A stretch of DNA of 64,000 nucleotides from Corynebacterium suedekumii (GTDB lineage: Bacteria; Actinomycetota; Actinomycetes; Mycobacteriales; Mycobacteriaceae), in NCBI RefSeq assembly GCF_030252185.1, contig NZ_CP126970.1:1240001-1304000 (forward strand), written 5' to 3'. This document shows positions 12,432-19,975 of the stretch, in pieces. The translations under genes were made by a program, and so were the position numbers. Below the pieces are notes generated by a model, which saw only the letters and a program-made list of their open reading frames with translations, had not been told where the DNA came from and did not search any database. Position 1 is the first letter of the stretch; every line of letters begins with the position of its first letter.

Positions 12432-13991
12432 GTGACTCAAGCTACCCCCCGCCCCGTCCTCGTCGTCGACTTCGGCGCCCAGTACGCCCAGCTCATCGCC
12501 CGTCGCGTGCGTGAGGCCCGGATCTACTCGGAGGTGGTGCCGCACACCGCCACGGCCGAGGAGATCCGCGCCAAGAATCCCGCCGCGCTGGTCCTGTCCG
12601 GTGGCCCGTCGTCCGTCTACACGGACAACGCCCCGAAACTGGACCCGGCCATCATGGACCTCGGTGTCCCGGTGTTCGGCATCTGCTACGGCTTCCAGGC
12701 GATGACCCACGTCCTCGGCGGCACGGTCGCCGAGACCGGCTCGCGCGAGTACGGCCGCACCGACCTCACCGTGGAGGGCGACGGCGTCCTCCATGACGGG
12801 CTGGAGACCACCCACAAGGTGTGGATGAGCCACGGTGACGCCGTCACCGAGGCCCCGGCCGGCTTCACCGTCACCGCCTCCTCCGCCGGAGCACCGGTCG
12901 CCGCGTTCGAGAACGTGGAGAAGAAGATGGCCGGCGTCCAGTACCACCCCGAGGTGCTGCACTCCCCGCACGGCCAGCAGGTGCTGGCCCGCTTCCTCAC
13001 CCAGATCGCCGGCATCGAGCCGACGTGGACCGCCTCCAACATCGCCGAGCAGCTCATCGACGCCGTCCGTGAGCAGATCGGCCCCGACGGCCACGCCATC
13101 TGCGGCCTGTCCGGCGGCGTGGACTCCGCCGTCGCCGCCGCTCTGGTGCAGCGCGCCATCGGCGACCGTCTCACCTGTGTCTTCGTCGACCACGGACTGC
13201 TGCGCGCCGGCGAACGCGAGCAGGTGGAGAATGACTTCGTCGCCGCCACCGGCGCGAAGCTGGTCACCGTCGACGAGCGTGCCGCCTTCCTGGGCAAGCT
13301 GGCCGGCGTCACCGAGCCGGAGGCCAAGCGCAAGGCCATCGGCGCCGAGTTCATCCGTTCCTTCGAGCGCGCCGTCGCCGGTGTCCTCGAGGGTGAGCAG
13401 GTCGACTTCCTGGTCCAGGGCACCCTGTACCCGGACGTCGTCGAGTCCGGCGGCGGCACCGGTACCGCGAACATCAAGAGCCACCACAACGTCGGCGGTC
13501 TGCCGGATGACGTGGAGTTCCAGCTCGTCGAGCCGCTGCGCCTGCTGTTCAAGGACGAGGTCCGCGCCGTCGGCCGTGAGCTCGGTCTGCCCGAGGTCAT
13601 CGTCGCCCGCCAGCCGTTCCCGGGCCCGGGCCTGGGCATCCGCATCATCGGCGAGGTCACCGAGGAGCGCCTGGAGACCCTCCGTGCCGCCGACCTCATC
13701 GCCCGCACCGAGCTGACCGCCGCCGGCCTGGACGACACCATCTGGCAGTGCCCGGTGGTGCTGCTCGCCGACGTCCGTTCCGTCGGCGTCCAGGGGGACG
13801 GCCGCACCTACGGTCACCCCATCGTGCTGCGCCCGGTCACCTCCGAGGACGCCATGACCGCCGACTGGTCGCGTATCCCCTACGAGGTGCTCGAGCGCAT
13901 CTCCACCCGCATCACCAACGAGGTCGCCGACGTCAACCGCGTCGTGCTCGACGTGACCTCGAAGCCGCCGGGAACCATCGAGTGGGAGTGA
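12432..13991 (+). CDS. guaA: GMP synthase (glutamine-hydrolysing)
   Basis: About 519 residues. Converts XMP to GMP using ATP and glutamine ammonia. The glutamine amidotransferase domain (1-~200) has the nucleophile Cys85 in GICYGF and the His-Glu pair in [10 protein letters not shown]; the ATP-pyrophosphatase domain carries the P-loop SGGVDSAVA (~226-234); the C-terminal dimerisation domain ends in [13 protein letters not shown], as in all GuaA. Cytoplasmic. It completes guaB-guaB3-guaA and is followed by a perfect 16-base hairpin. An ATG at 12423 is the alternative start. Confidence 0.96.
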   Translation: MTQATPRPVLVVDFGAQYAQLIARRVREARIYSEVVPHTATAEEIRAKNPAALVLSGGPSSVYTDNAPKLDPAIMDLGVPVFGICYGFQAMTHVLGGTVAETGSREYGRTDLTVEGDGVLHDGLETTHKVWMSHGDAVTEAPAGFTVTASSAGAPVAAFENVEKKMAGVQYHPEVLHSPHGQQVLARFLTQIAGIEPTWTASNIAEQLIDAVREQIGPDGHAICGLSGGVDSAVAAALVQRAIGDRLTCVFVDHGLLRAGEREQVENDFVAATGAKLVTVDERAAFLGKLAGVTEPEAKRKAIGAEFIRSFERAVAGVLEGEQVDFLVQGTLYPDVVESGGGTGTANIKSHHNVGGLPDDVEFQLVEPLRLLFKDEVRAVGRELGLPEVIVARQPFPGPGLGIRIIGEVTEERLETLRAADLIARTELTAAGLDDTIWQCPVVLLADVRSVGVQGDGRTYGHPIVLRPVTSEDAMTADWSRIPYEVLERISTRITNEVADVNRVVLDVTSKPPGTIEWE

Positions 13992-14004
13992 TCCCCACTG
14001 ATCC

Positions 14005-14041
14005 GTGAGGCCCCGCACCGTCCACCGGTGCGGGGCCTCAC
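14005..14041 (+). terminator. Hairpin after guaA
   Basis: A perfect 16-base GC-rich stem (14005-14020 with 14026-14041) and a five-base loop. No T-run follows; likely end of the guaA transcript. Confidence 0.7.
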
Positions 14042-14097
14042 ACGGTTGTAGCTACGTATCCGTGCGGGCCCGCCCTTTCTCGGGTTTACTTGTTCCT

Positions 14098-15429
14098 ATG
14101 TCTACAACTCCGCAGATCACCCGCTTCGTCACGGAATTCGACCACCATGAGGTGGGCGTCGATGACCTGTTCTTCTCCACCACCGACGACAAGGGCGTGA
14201 TCACCGCCTCCAACGAGGTGTTCGAGCGGCTGTCCCGCTACTCGCGCGACGAGCTGCTCGACGCCCCGCACAACCTCATCCGCCACCCGGACATGCCGGG
14301 CGGGGTGTTCCGTGCCATGTGGGACACCCTGGCGGCGGGGGAGCCGTTCGTCGGGTACGTCCGCAACCTGGGCAAGGGCGATTCCAGCTATGACGTCCTG
14401 GCGACCGTCACCCCGCTGCCGGACGGCGGGTACCTCTCCGTGCGCACCCGCCCGGTGACGGAGATCTTCGGCACCGCCGCGGAGATCTACGTCCAGATGA
14501 ACGACCTCGAGCACTGGGTGGTCAACACCGAGGGGAAGAACCGCCGCCAGGCCGCCGAGGTCGGGGCGCAGCGCCTCGGGGAGGAGCTGGATGCCCGTGG
14601 CATCTCCGACTACGGCGAGCTCATGCGGGTCATCCTGCCCGCGGAGGTCGCCGAGCGTGAGAAGCAGTCGCGTATCGACGTCGCCGCTCTCGCCGCCGCC
14701 GGCCCCACCTCCGCCGCGGCGGTCGACGTCCACCGCGCCCTCGACCAGTTCATGGCCTCCCAGGAGTCCATCTCGCGGGCCATCGCCGCCCTGCAGAAGG
14801 CGAGTGGGCAGCTGGCGGAGGAGACCGCCACCACCGCCCGGGTGGCCGAGGAGATGGACGCCCTCGACATCACCGGCCCGGAGGCCACCCTCCTGCTGGC
14901 CCCGCTGCAGGTGTGGGCCCGGATGCACGGCATCGTCACCGAGCACATCGCCGAGCTGGAGGAGCTGCTGGCCACCCTGCAGCCGGTGAGCGAGCAGTCC
15001 CGTTTCTACATCGCCCTGGCCCGCCTGCACTCGCTCATGACCTCCCTGTTCGCCGCCGACGAGGCGGACCGCTCCGAGTCGATCCGGATGCTCGTCCAGG
15101 CGCTCGAGGCCGGCCTGACCCGGATGAGTGACCTCGTCGCCCAGCACCAGCGGGTCTCCCGACGCGTGGCCGTGAAGTCGTCGTCGGTGGTCAACCTCCT
15201 GGAGGTCCCTCGCGAGATGATCGACAGCTGGCTCACCGACACCCAGGCCAGCGAGCTGGCCGCCGGCACCGAGGGGCTGGTGGAGCAGGCCCGGGCGGCC
15301 ATCGAGAAGGCGGATGAGTCGATGCGCCAGCTCCGCGACCTGGGCCAGGCGCTCGGGGATCAGACCACCCTGGAATTCGATCAGCTCCGTGACGCCGTGT
15401 TCGCCCTCTCCCAGCAGGTCCGCACGTAG
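14098..15429 (+). CDS. PAS-domain protein with a helical C-terminal region (Aer-like PAS)
   Basis: 443 residues; the ATG has no Shine-Dalgarno and follows TTTACT by seven bases, so it may be leaderless. Residues ~20-125 form a PAS domain of the Aer type, with LIRHPDMPGGVFRAMWDTL, the stretch that surrounds FAD in the redox sensor Aer. The remaining ~300 residues are predicted helical, rich in Ala, Glu, Leu and Gln, with no histidine kinase, GGDEF or full methyl-accepting signalling domain that I can recognise, and no membrane segment. So it looks like a soluble redox/energy sensor with a coiled-coil output of unknown partner. Corynebacteria are non-motile, so a chemotaxis role is unlikely. 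Confidence 0.8.
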   Translation: MSTTPQITRFVTEFDHHEVGVDDLFFSTTDDKGVITASNEVFERLSRYSRDELLDAPHNLIRHPDMPGGVFRAMWDTLAAGEPFVGYVRNLGKGDSSYDVLATVTPLPDGGYLSVRTRPVTEIFGTAAEIYVQMNDLEHWVVNTEGKNRRQAAEVGAQRLGEELDARGISDYGELMRVILPAEVAEREKQSRIDVAALAAAGPTSAAAVDVHRALDQFMASQESISRAIAALQKASGQLAEETATTARVAEEMDALDITGPEATLLLAPLQVWARMHGIVTEHIAELEELLATLQPVSEQSRFYIALARLHSLMTSLFAADEADRSESIRMLVQALEAGLTRMSDLVAQHQRVSRRVAVKSSSVVNLLEVPREMIDSWLTDTQASELAAGTEGLVEQARAAIEKADESMRQLRDLGQALGDQTTLEFDQLRDAVFALSQQVRT

Positions 15430-15466
15430 GGTGGCCGGGAACGTATTCCTCTCCGAAAGGCCCGCC

Positions 15467-15862
15467 ATGAAGTCCTCCGTCATGCCCTCCCAGCTGCCGC
15501 CCGGTCCCGCCGAGCGCACCGTCTACTCCTACGGCGTCCGCGCCGGGGACACCCTCCACATCTCCGGGATGGTGGCCTTCGACGCGGAGGCCACCATCGT
15601 GGGGGAGGGGGACGTGGAGAAGCAGACGGAGCAGGTGTTCCAGAACATGCGCGCCGTCGTCGAGCAGGCCGGCGGCACGATGGCCGACATCGTCTCCACG
15701 ACCACCTATCTTGTCGACGTCGCCGACGCCCCCGTGGTCAACGCCGCCCGTGCCCGCCACTTCACCGGCGACGTCCTGCCGACCCACACCGTCGTCGGGG
15801 TCGCCGCACTGGCCCGCCCGCAGTTCCTCGTGGAGATCTCCGCCGTCGCCTACCTGGGGTAG
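15467..15862 (+). CDS. RidA/YjgF/UK114 family protein
   Basis: 131 residues from an ATG with GAAAGG upstream. The sequence follows the RidA fold: YGVRAGDTLHISGMVAFD, QTEQVFQNMRAVVEQAGGTMADIV, and the C-terminal THTVVGVAALARPQFLVEISAVAYL. True RidA deaminates reactive enamines/imines using an Arg in a conserved CVR(V/A) motif; here that place reads ALARPQ, so the protein may belong to a non-deaminating RidA subgroup. Cytoplasmic trimer expected. Confidence 0.88.
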   Translation: MKSSVMPSQLPPGPAERTVYSYGVRAGDTLHISGMVAFDAEATIVGEGDVEKQTEQVFQNMRAVVEQAGGTMADIVSTTTYLVDVADAPVVNAARARHFTGDVLPTHTVVGVAALARPQFLVEISAVAYLG

Positions 15863-15872
15863 GCGGTCGGGA

Positions 15873-16931
15873 CTACTCGCCTTCCATCACGCGGACGGGG
15901 CCGATGCCGCCCTCGACGTTGAGGGTGAGACGTTCACCCTCGGCGTCCGGGTTGTACTCGCCCGGCTCGCAGTCGGATTCGCCGAGGCCCGCGTCGCACT
16001 CGATGGTCAGCGGCACCTCGCGGGGCAGGAAGATGTTGACCGGCCCGATGCCACCCTCGACGGAGATCTCGTGGGACTTCTCCAGGGCGGGCAGGTTGCG
16101 CAGGTCGACGACGAGGTCACCGATCTCGCCCTCGTAGCTGGACTGCAGCTCCGCCTCGGCCGCCGGGGCGTGCTGCTTGGGTTGCGCGATGTCGGGGTCG
16201 TTGACCACCACCGCGCCGAAGAGGGCGGTGATGGCGGCGGAGATCGCCAGGGCGACGCCGATGCCGCCGAGGATCCAGGGCCAGATCCGGGCCCTGCGCT
16301 TCGGCTGCGGGGCCGGTCCCGGTTCGGGCAGGTCCCAGGCGAAAGGGGCGGCGCCGAGCGGGTCCCAGGCCGGGGGAGTGGTGCGCCCGGGCGGTACGGG
16401 GGTGCCCTCGGCCGGGGTGAACATCGACAGGTCCACCGGCTGGGTCATCGTGGCCGTCGGCGGGGTGGCCAGCAGGCCGGCGGGCGGGGCGGGGGTGCGC
16501 TTGTCCAGCGCCCACCAGGCGGCCAGCATGAGGATGATCGAGCCGAAGGCGGAGGAGAGGATGACGCCGTCGCCGGGCACGGAGCTGGTGAGGAAGAGGA
16601 TGAGGAAGACCAGCAGGACCCAGCCGGTGGTGCGCTGCCCGGCCTCCGGTTCGCTGAGCTGCTCGGCGCGCCGGGTGATGGCCTGTAGGGGGGAGACGGA
16701 CATGCCGTAGCGGGGCATGAAGCCCCAGGCCAGCAGGTAGGCCGCGAGGCCGCCGCCGAGCGTGAGCGCGGAGACGACGAAGGCGACGCGGACGAGGGTC
16801 GGGTCGATCTGGTAGCGGACGCCGATGCCCTCGCAGACGCCGGCGATCTTGGCGTTGCCGCCCTGCTCGGACGGGATGCGCGGTGGTCGGGTGTCCCACA
16901 TCTGGCGGAGGGTGTCGGTTGCGGTGCTCAT
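15873..16931 (-). CDS. esrI: EsrI, PspC-domain membrane protein of the EsrISR envelope-stress system
   Basis: 352 residues from ATG 16931. A PspC domain occupies ~15-85 (GGNAKIAGVCEGIGVRYQIDPTLVRVAFV); further membrane helices lie at ~100-150 and ~210-235 with a Pro-rich cytoplasmic loop between; the C-terminal ~100 residues are an exported beta-rich domain (two repeats of the pattern SVEGGIGPVNIFLP/NVEGGIGPVRVM), as in LiaF-type proteins. It is divergent from a PspC-containing kinase and its regulator, the gene arrangement of C. glutamicum EsrISR, where the membrane protein inhibits the kinase until the envelope is stressed. Confidence 0.88.
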   Translation of the reverse strand: MSTATDTLRQMWDTRPPRIPSEQGGNAKIAGVCEGIGVRYQIDPTLVRVAFVVSALTLGGGLAAYLLAWGFMPRYGMSVSPLQAITRRAEQLSEPEAGQRTTGWVLLVFLILFLTSSVPGDGVILSSAFGSIILMLAAWWALDKRTPAPPAGLLATPPTATMTQPVDLSMFTPAEGTPVPPGRTTPPAWDPLGAAPFAWDLPEPGPAPQPKRRARIWPWILGGIGVALAISAAITALFGAVVVNDPDIAQPKQHAPAAEAELQSSYEGEIGDLVVDLRNLPALEKSHEISVEGGIGPVNIFLPREVPLTIECDAGLGESDCEPGEYNPDAEGERLTLNVEGGIGPVRVMEGE

Positions 16932-16975
16932 GACCCCATTGTGGGCGCCGGCCGGGCGGATGGACATCGGGATCC

Positions 16976-16999
16976 ACCCTGATTTGACGATTTCAGGGT
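16976..16999. promoter_or_regulatory. Inverted repeat in the esrI-esrS intergenic region
   Basis: ACCCTGA (16976-16982) and TCAGGGT (16993-16999) are perfect inverted arms with a 10-base spacer, and a third GCCCTGA follows a few bases later. The site lies midway between the divergent starts of esrI and esrS and is a natural candidate for EsrR autoregulation. No experimental motif is claimed. Confidence 0.45.
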
Positions 17000-17044
17000 C
17001 TGCCCTGATGCCCCCGAGCCGGCCTGCGTGCCAAGATCGGGGGC

Positions 17045-18238
17045 ATGAGCACCACCGCCCCGGTCCCCTACGCCCAGGACCGCCCGTCGCCCGGCCCGTA
17101 CCCGCAGTACGTGCGCCCGCGCCACGGGCGCGTCGTCGCGGGCGTGGCGTCGGGTGCGGCGGTGCACCTGGGGGTGGACGTGTTCTACGTCCGCCTCGCC
17201 TTCCTCGTCGGGGCGTTCCTCTCCGGTCTGGGTGTGCTCGCCTACGCGGGTCTGTGGGTGGTGTCGAAGACCGACGCGAACCTCGTCGTCCCGCCGCGGA
17301 AGGTGACGCTGTCCCGGCCGGTGAACATCGGCCTGGCGTTGCTCGGCGGTGTCGGTTTCGTCATGTCCCTGTCGGTGGTCTCCGGGCTGTCGGGCGGGGT
17401 GCTCGTCCCGCTGCTCATCGCGGGCGTGGGCGCGTTCCTCGCCTGGCAGGCCTATGACCGGGGGCTGGACTCCTCCCGCAGCTACATCAGCATCATCGGT
17501 GGCGCGGCGCTGGTGCTCTCCGGCGTGGTGATGACGGTGTTCTACACCGACCAGTCCGGTGGCTTCGGTGCGGCGCTGCTGTCGGTGGGCCTGACCCTGG
17601 CGGGTGTCGCCGCGCTCGGCGGCCCGCTGGTCATCCGGCTGTGGGACAACCTCGCCGAGGAACGCGCCCTCAAGGCCGCCTCCGAGGAGCGCGCGGAGAT
17701 CGCCTCCCGGCTCCACGACTCGGTGCTGCAGACCCTGGCGCTGATCCAGAAGCGGTCCGCGGATCCCGACGAGGTCGCCCGCCTGGCACGTGGCCAGGAA
17801 CGCGAGCTGCGGCAGTGGCTGTTCGAGTCGGAGGAGAAGACCTCCCAGTCCGTCTTCGCCGCCGTGGAGACCGCCTGCGGTGAGGTGGAGGACCTGTTCG
17901 GACTGCGCATCGCCCCCGTGACGGTGGGCACCGACCGGCCGCTGACCGATGAGTCGCAGGCGGTGATTCTCGCGGCGCGGGAGGCGATGGTGAACGCGGT
18001 GAAGCACGCGGGCGTCGATACGCTCGATGTGTACGCTGAGCTGCTCGGCGGCGAGTTGAGCATCTTCGTCCGCGACCGCGGCACCGGATTCGATCCCGAC
18101 GCCGTCCCGGCGGACCGGCACGGCATCCGCGACTCCATCCACGCCCGCATGGAACGCGCCGGCGGCACCGCGCGCGTCACCTCCACGCCGGGGGAGGGCA
18201 CGGAGGTCTCCGTGACGCTGGCACTGCCGGTATCCTGA
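17045..18238 (+). CDS. esrS: EsrS, sensor histidine kinase with PspC domain
   Basis: 397 residues. The N-terminus is a PspC domain (YVRPRHGRVVAGVASGAAVHLGVDVFYVRLAFL), followed by four to five membrane helices to ~residue 195. The NarL-type dimerisation domain has the phospho-acceptor His224 in SRLHDSVLQTLALIQ, and the HATPase domain shows EAMVNAVKHAG (N box), VRDRGTGFD (G1) and GIRDSIHARMERAGG. It phosphorylates EsrR, whose gene starts five bases later. A CAAGAT lies seven bases before the ATG, so it may be leaderless. Confidence 0.92.
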   Translation: MSTTAPVPYAQDRPSPGPYPQYVRPRHGRVVAGVASGAAVHLGVDVFYVRLAFLVGAFLSGLGVLAYAGLWVVSKTDANLVVPPRKVTLSRPVNIGLALLGGVGFVMSLSVVSGLSGGVLVPLLIAGVGAFLAWQAYDRGLDSSRSYISIIGGAALVLSGVVMTVFYTDQSGGFGAALLSVGLTLAGVAALGGPLVIRLWDNLAEERALKAASEERAEIASRLHDSVLQTLALIQKRSADPDEVARLARGQERELRQWLFESEEKTSQSVFAAVETACGEVEDLFGLRIAPVTVGTDRPLTDESQAVILAAREAMVNAVKHAGVDTLDVYAELLGGELSIFVRDRGTGFDPDAVPADRHGIRDSIHARMERAGGTARVTSTPGEGTEVSVTLALPVS

Positions 18239-18243
18239 ACCGC

Positions 18244-18894
18244 ATGGTGAAGGTGTTCCTGGTCGACGACCATTCCGTGTTCCGCTCCGGCGTCCGCGCC
18301 GAGCTGGACGGCAAGGTCGACATCGTCGGTGACGCCGGCTCCGTGCGCGACGCCATCGCCGGCATCGACGCGACGGTCCCCGACGTCGTGCTTCTCGACG
18401 TCCACATGCCCGACGGCGGCGGCATCGCCGTGCTCAAGGGGGTCACCGCCGACACCACCTTCCTGGCGCTGAGCGTGTCCGACGCCGCCGAGGACGTCAT
18501 CTCCCTCATCCGCGCCGGTGCCCGTGGCTACGTGACCAAGAACATCTCCGGCACCGAACTCGCCGAGGCCATCGAACGCGTCCACGGCGGCGACGCCTAC
18601 TTCTCCCCACGCCTGGCCGGTTTCGTCCTCGACGCCTTCGCCGGCGGCGAGATCGTGGAGGACGAGGCGGAGGAACCGCAGAAGATCGAGGACCCCGTCG
18701 TCGACGCCCTCACCCGCCGCGAACTCGAGGTCCTGCGCCTGCTGGCCCGCGGCTACACCTACCGGGAGATCGGCAAGGAACTGTTCATCTCCGTCAAGAC
18801 CGTGGAGACCCACGCCTCCAACATCCTCCGCAAGACCCAGCAGTCCAACCGCCACGCCCTCACCCGCTGGGCCCACTCCCGGGACCTCGACTGA
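18244..18894 (+). CDS. esrR: EsrR, NarL/FixJ response regulator
   Basis: 216 residues. Receiver domain with the acidic pair in VFLVDDHSV, phospho-acceptor Asp52 in VVLLDVHMPDGG and the switch Lys in GYVTKNI; an acidic linker (EDEAEEPQKIEDPVV) leads to a LuxR-type helix-turn-helix (LTRRELEVLRLLARGYTYREIGKELFISVKTVETHASNIL). Partner of EsrS; in C. glutamicum EsrR activates envelope-stress genes such as ABC exporters. A TATCCT seven bases before the ATG, overlapping the esrS stop, may be an additional internal promoter. Confidence 0.93.
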   Translation: MVKVFLVDDHSVFRSGVRAELDGKVDIVGDAGSVRDAIAGIDATVPDVVLLDVHMPDGGGIAVLKGVTADTTFLALSVSDAAEDVISLIRAGARGYVTKNISGTELAEAIERVHGGDAYFSPRLAGFVLDAFAGGEIVEDEAEEPQKIEDPVVDALTRRELEVLRLLARGYTYREIGKELFISVKTVETHASNILRKTQQSNRHALTRWAHSRDLD

Positions 18895-19151
18895 TGACGG
18901 GCCCGCACGGGGAGAAACTCGCGCGTGACGACGACCGCCGCTACACCTTCCAGCCCGGCCGCGTCGTCGTCGCCGCCCTGATCTTCACCGCCATCGTCAT
19001 CTGGCAGGCCGACCTCTACTGGGGCTGGTGGCTGCCCGCCTTCCTCTTCATCGCCGGACTCTTCGCCGCCATGCACTCCTTCTATAACTGGGCCAACATC
19101 CGCCTCAACCGCATGGGCCGGCGCGCCCGGGACGCCGGGCAGGAGTTCTAG
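18894..19151 (+). CDS. Small two-helix membrane protein in the esrSR operon
   Basis: 85 residues whose ATG overlaps the esrR stop (TGATG), so it is translationally coupled. It has a hydrophilic N-terminus, two membrane helices (~25-43 and ~48-66, rich in Trp) and a basic C-terminus (RLNRMGRRARD), so both ends are predicted inside the cell. It resembles a 2TM-domain protein. Coupling suggests a role in the envelope-stress response, but no function is known to me. Confidence 0.78.
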   Translation: MTGPHGEKLARDDDRRYTFQPGRVVVAALIFTAIVIWQADLYWGWWLPAFLFIAGLFAAMHSFYNWANIRLNRMGRRARDAGQEF

Positions 19152-19169
19152 GGACGGAGCGGGAGCGTC

Positions 19170-19769
19170 GTGCCTGACTACTGGAACCACAACACCGCCT
19201 ATCATCCGTGGATCCTGCGTGCCGTCGCTGAGCGGCCGGTGCGAGACGCCCTCGACGTCGGCTGTGGCGACGGCCTCTTCCTGACCCGACTGGCCCCGCT
19301 CGTGGACACGGCCACCGGCCTGGAACCGGATCCGGGCACATACGAACGGGCCCGGGTTCGCCTGGCTGACGTGGACAATGTCACCGTGAGGCCCTGCAGC
19401 TTCGAGGACTGGGGTGCCGGCGCGGGCAGCATCGACCTGGTCACCATGGTCGCCTCACTGCACCACATGGACCTGACGGGGGCGCTTGAGAAGACACGTG
19501 AGCTGCTGCGCCCCGGCGGGCAACTGCTGGTCGTCGGACTGGCGGCGAACCGGAGTGCGACCGACTGGCTCTTCTCCGGGCTCCAGCTGCCCTGGGTGCG
19601 GCTGTTCTCCGCCCTACACCGGGAGTCCCCGGACATCGGGGTGCCGGTGGCCGAGGCAGAGAAGAGTCTCGCGGAAATCCGGGCCGAGGCGGAGCGGGTC
19701 CTCCCCGGCGTCCGGGTCAGGCGGGGCCTGTACTACCGCTACCTGCTCAGGTGGGTGAAACCGGGGTAG
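19170..19769 (+). CDS. Class I SAM-dependent methyltransferase
   Basis: 199 residues from a GTG 18 bases after the previous gene. Motif I is ALDVGCGDGLF (~26-36), motif II GLEPDPGTYERA, with DLVTMVASLHHM and LLRPGGQLLVVGLA completing the Methyltransf_11/25 pattern. C-terminal half is typical of small-molecule methyltransferases with a lid region. The acceptor cannot be predicted. It ends before an unusual set of inverted repeats that separates it from the convergent aromatic cluster. Confidence 0.85.
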   Translation: MPDYWNHNTAYHPWILRAVAERPVRDALDVGCGDGLFLTRLAPLVDTATGLEPDPGTYERARVRLADVDNVTVRPCSFEDWGAGAGSIDLVTMVASLHHMDLTGALEKTRELLRPGGQLLVVGLAANRSATDWLFSGLQLPWVRLFSALHRESPDIGVPVAEAEKSLAEIRAEAERVLPGVRVRRGLYYRYLLRWVKPG

Positions 19770-19784
19770 GTGAGGCGGGCGTTG

Positions 19785-19898
19785 TCCGGCACACACCGAG
19801 ACCTGGACACCGAGAGCAGTGGTGGTCTCGGGGTTGAGCCGTCCTGAACACCGAGAGGAGTGGCCCTCTCGGTGTTCAGGTCTCGGTGTATGGCCGGA
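19785..19898. repeat. Outer inverted repeats enclosing the hairpin
   Basis: Arms at 19785-19805 and 19877-19898 are near-identical in opposite orientation (shared core ACACCGAGACCTG next to TCCGGC). They enclose the inner 14-base hairpin and further CACCGAGA copies, so the whole stretch can fold in alternative ways. Confidence 0.6.
19844..19879. terminator. Hairpin between the methyltransferase gene and the aromatic cluster
   Basis: CTGAACACCGAGAG (19844-19857) and CTCTCGGTGTTCAG (19866-19879) form a perfect 14-base stem with an eight-base loop. It lies between convergent genes and probably ends both transcripts, although neither side has a T-run. Confidence 0.6.
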
Positions 19899-19975
19899 TT
19901 GGAGTGGGCAGCCCTTCCGAGAACCGGGATCTGGCGAGCTGGTTACTCGAGAGCAGTCAATGACGATCCGTGAGA

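Noticed and set aside
19785..19898. Inverted repeats as ends of an insertion sequence
   Set aside because: The arms enclose only about 70 bases with no transposase, and no target-site duplication is visible.
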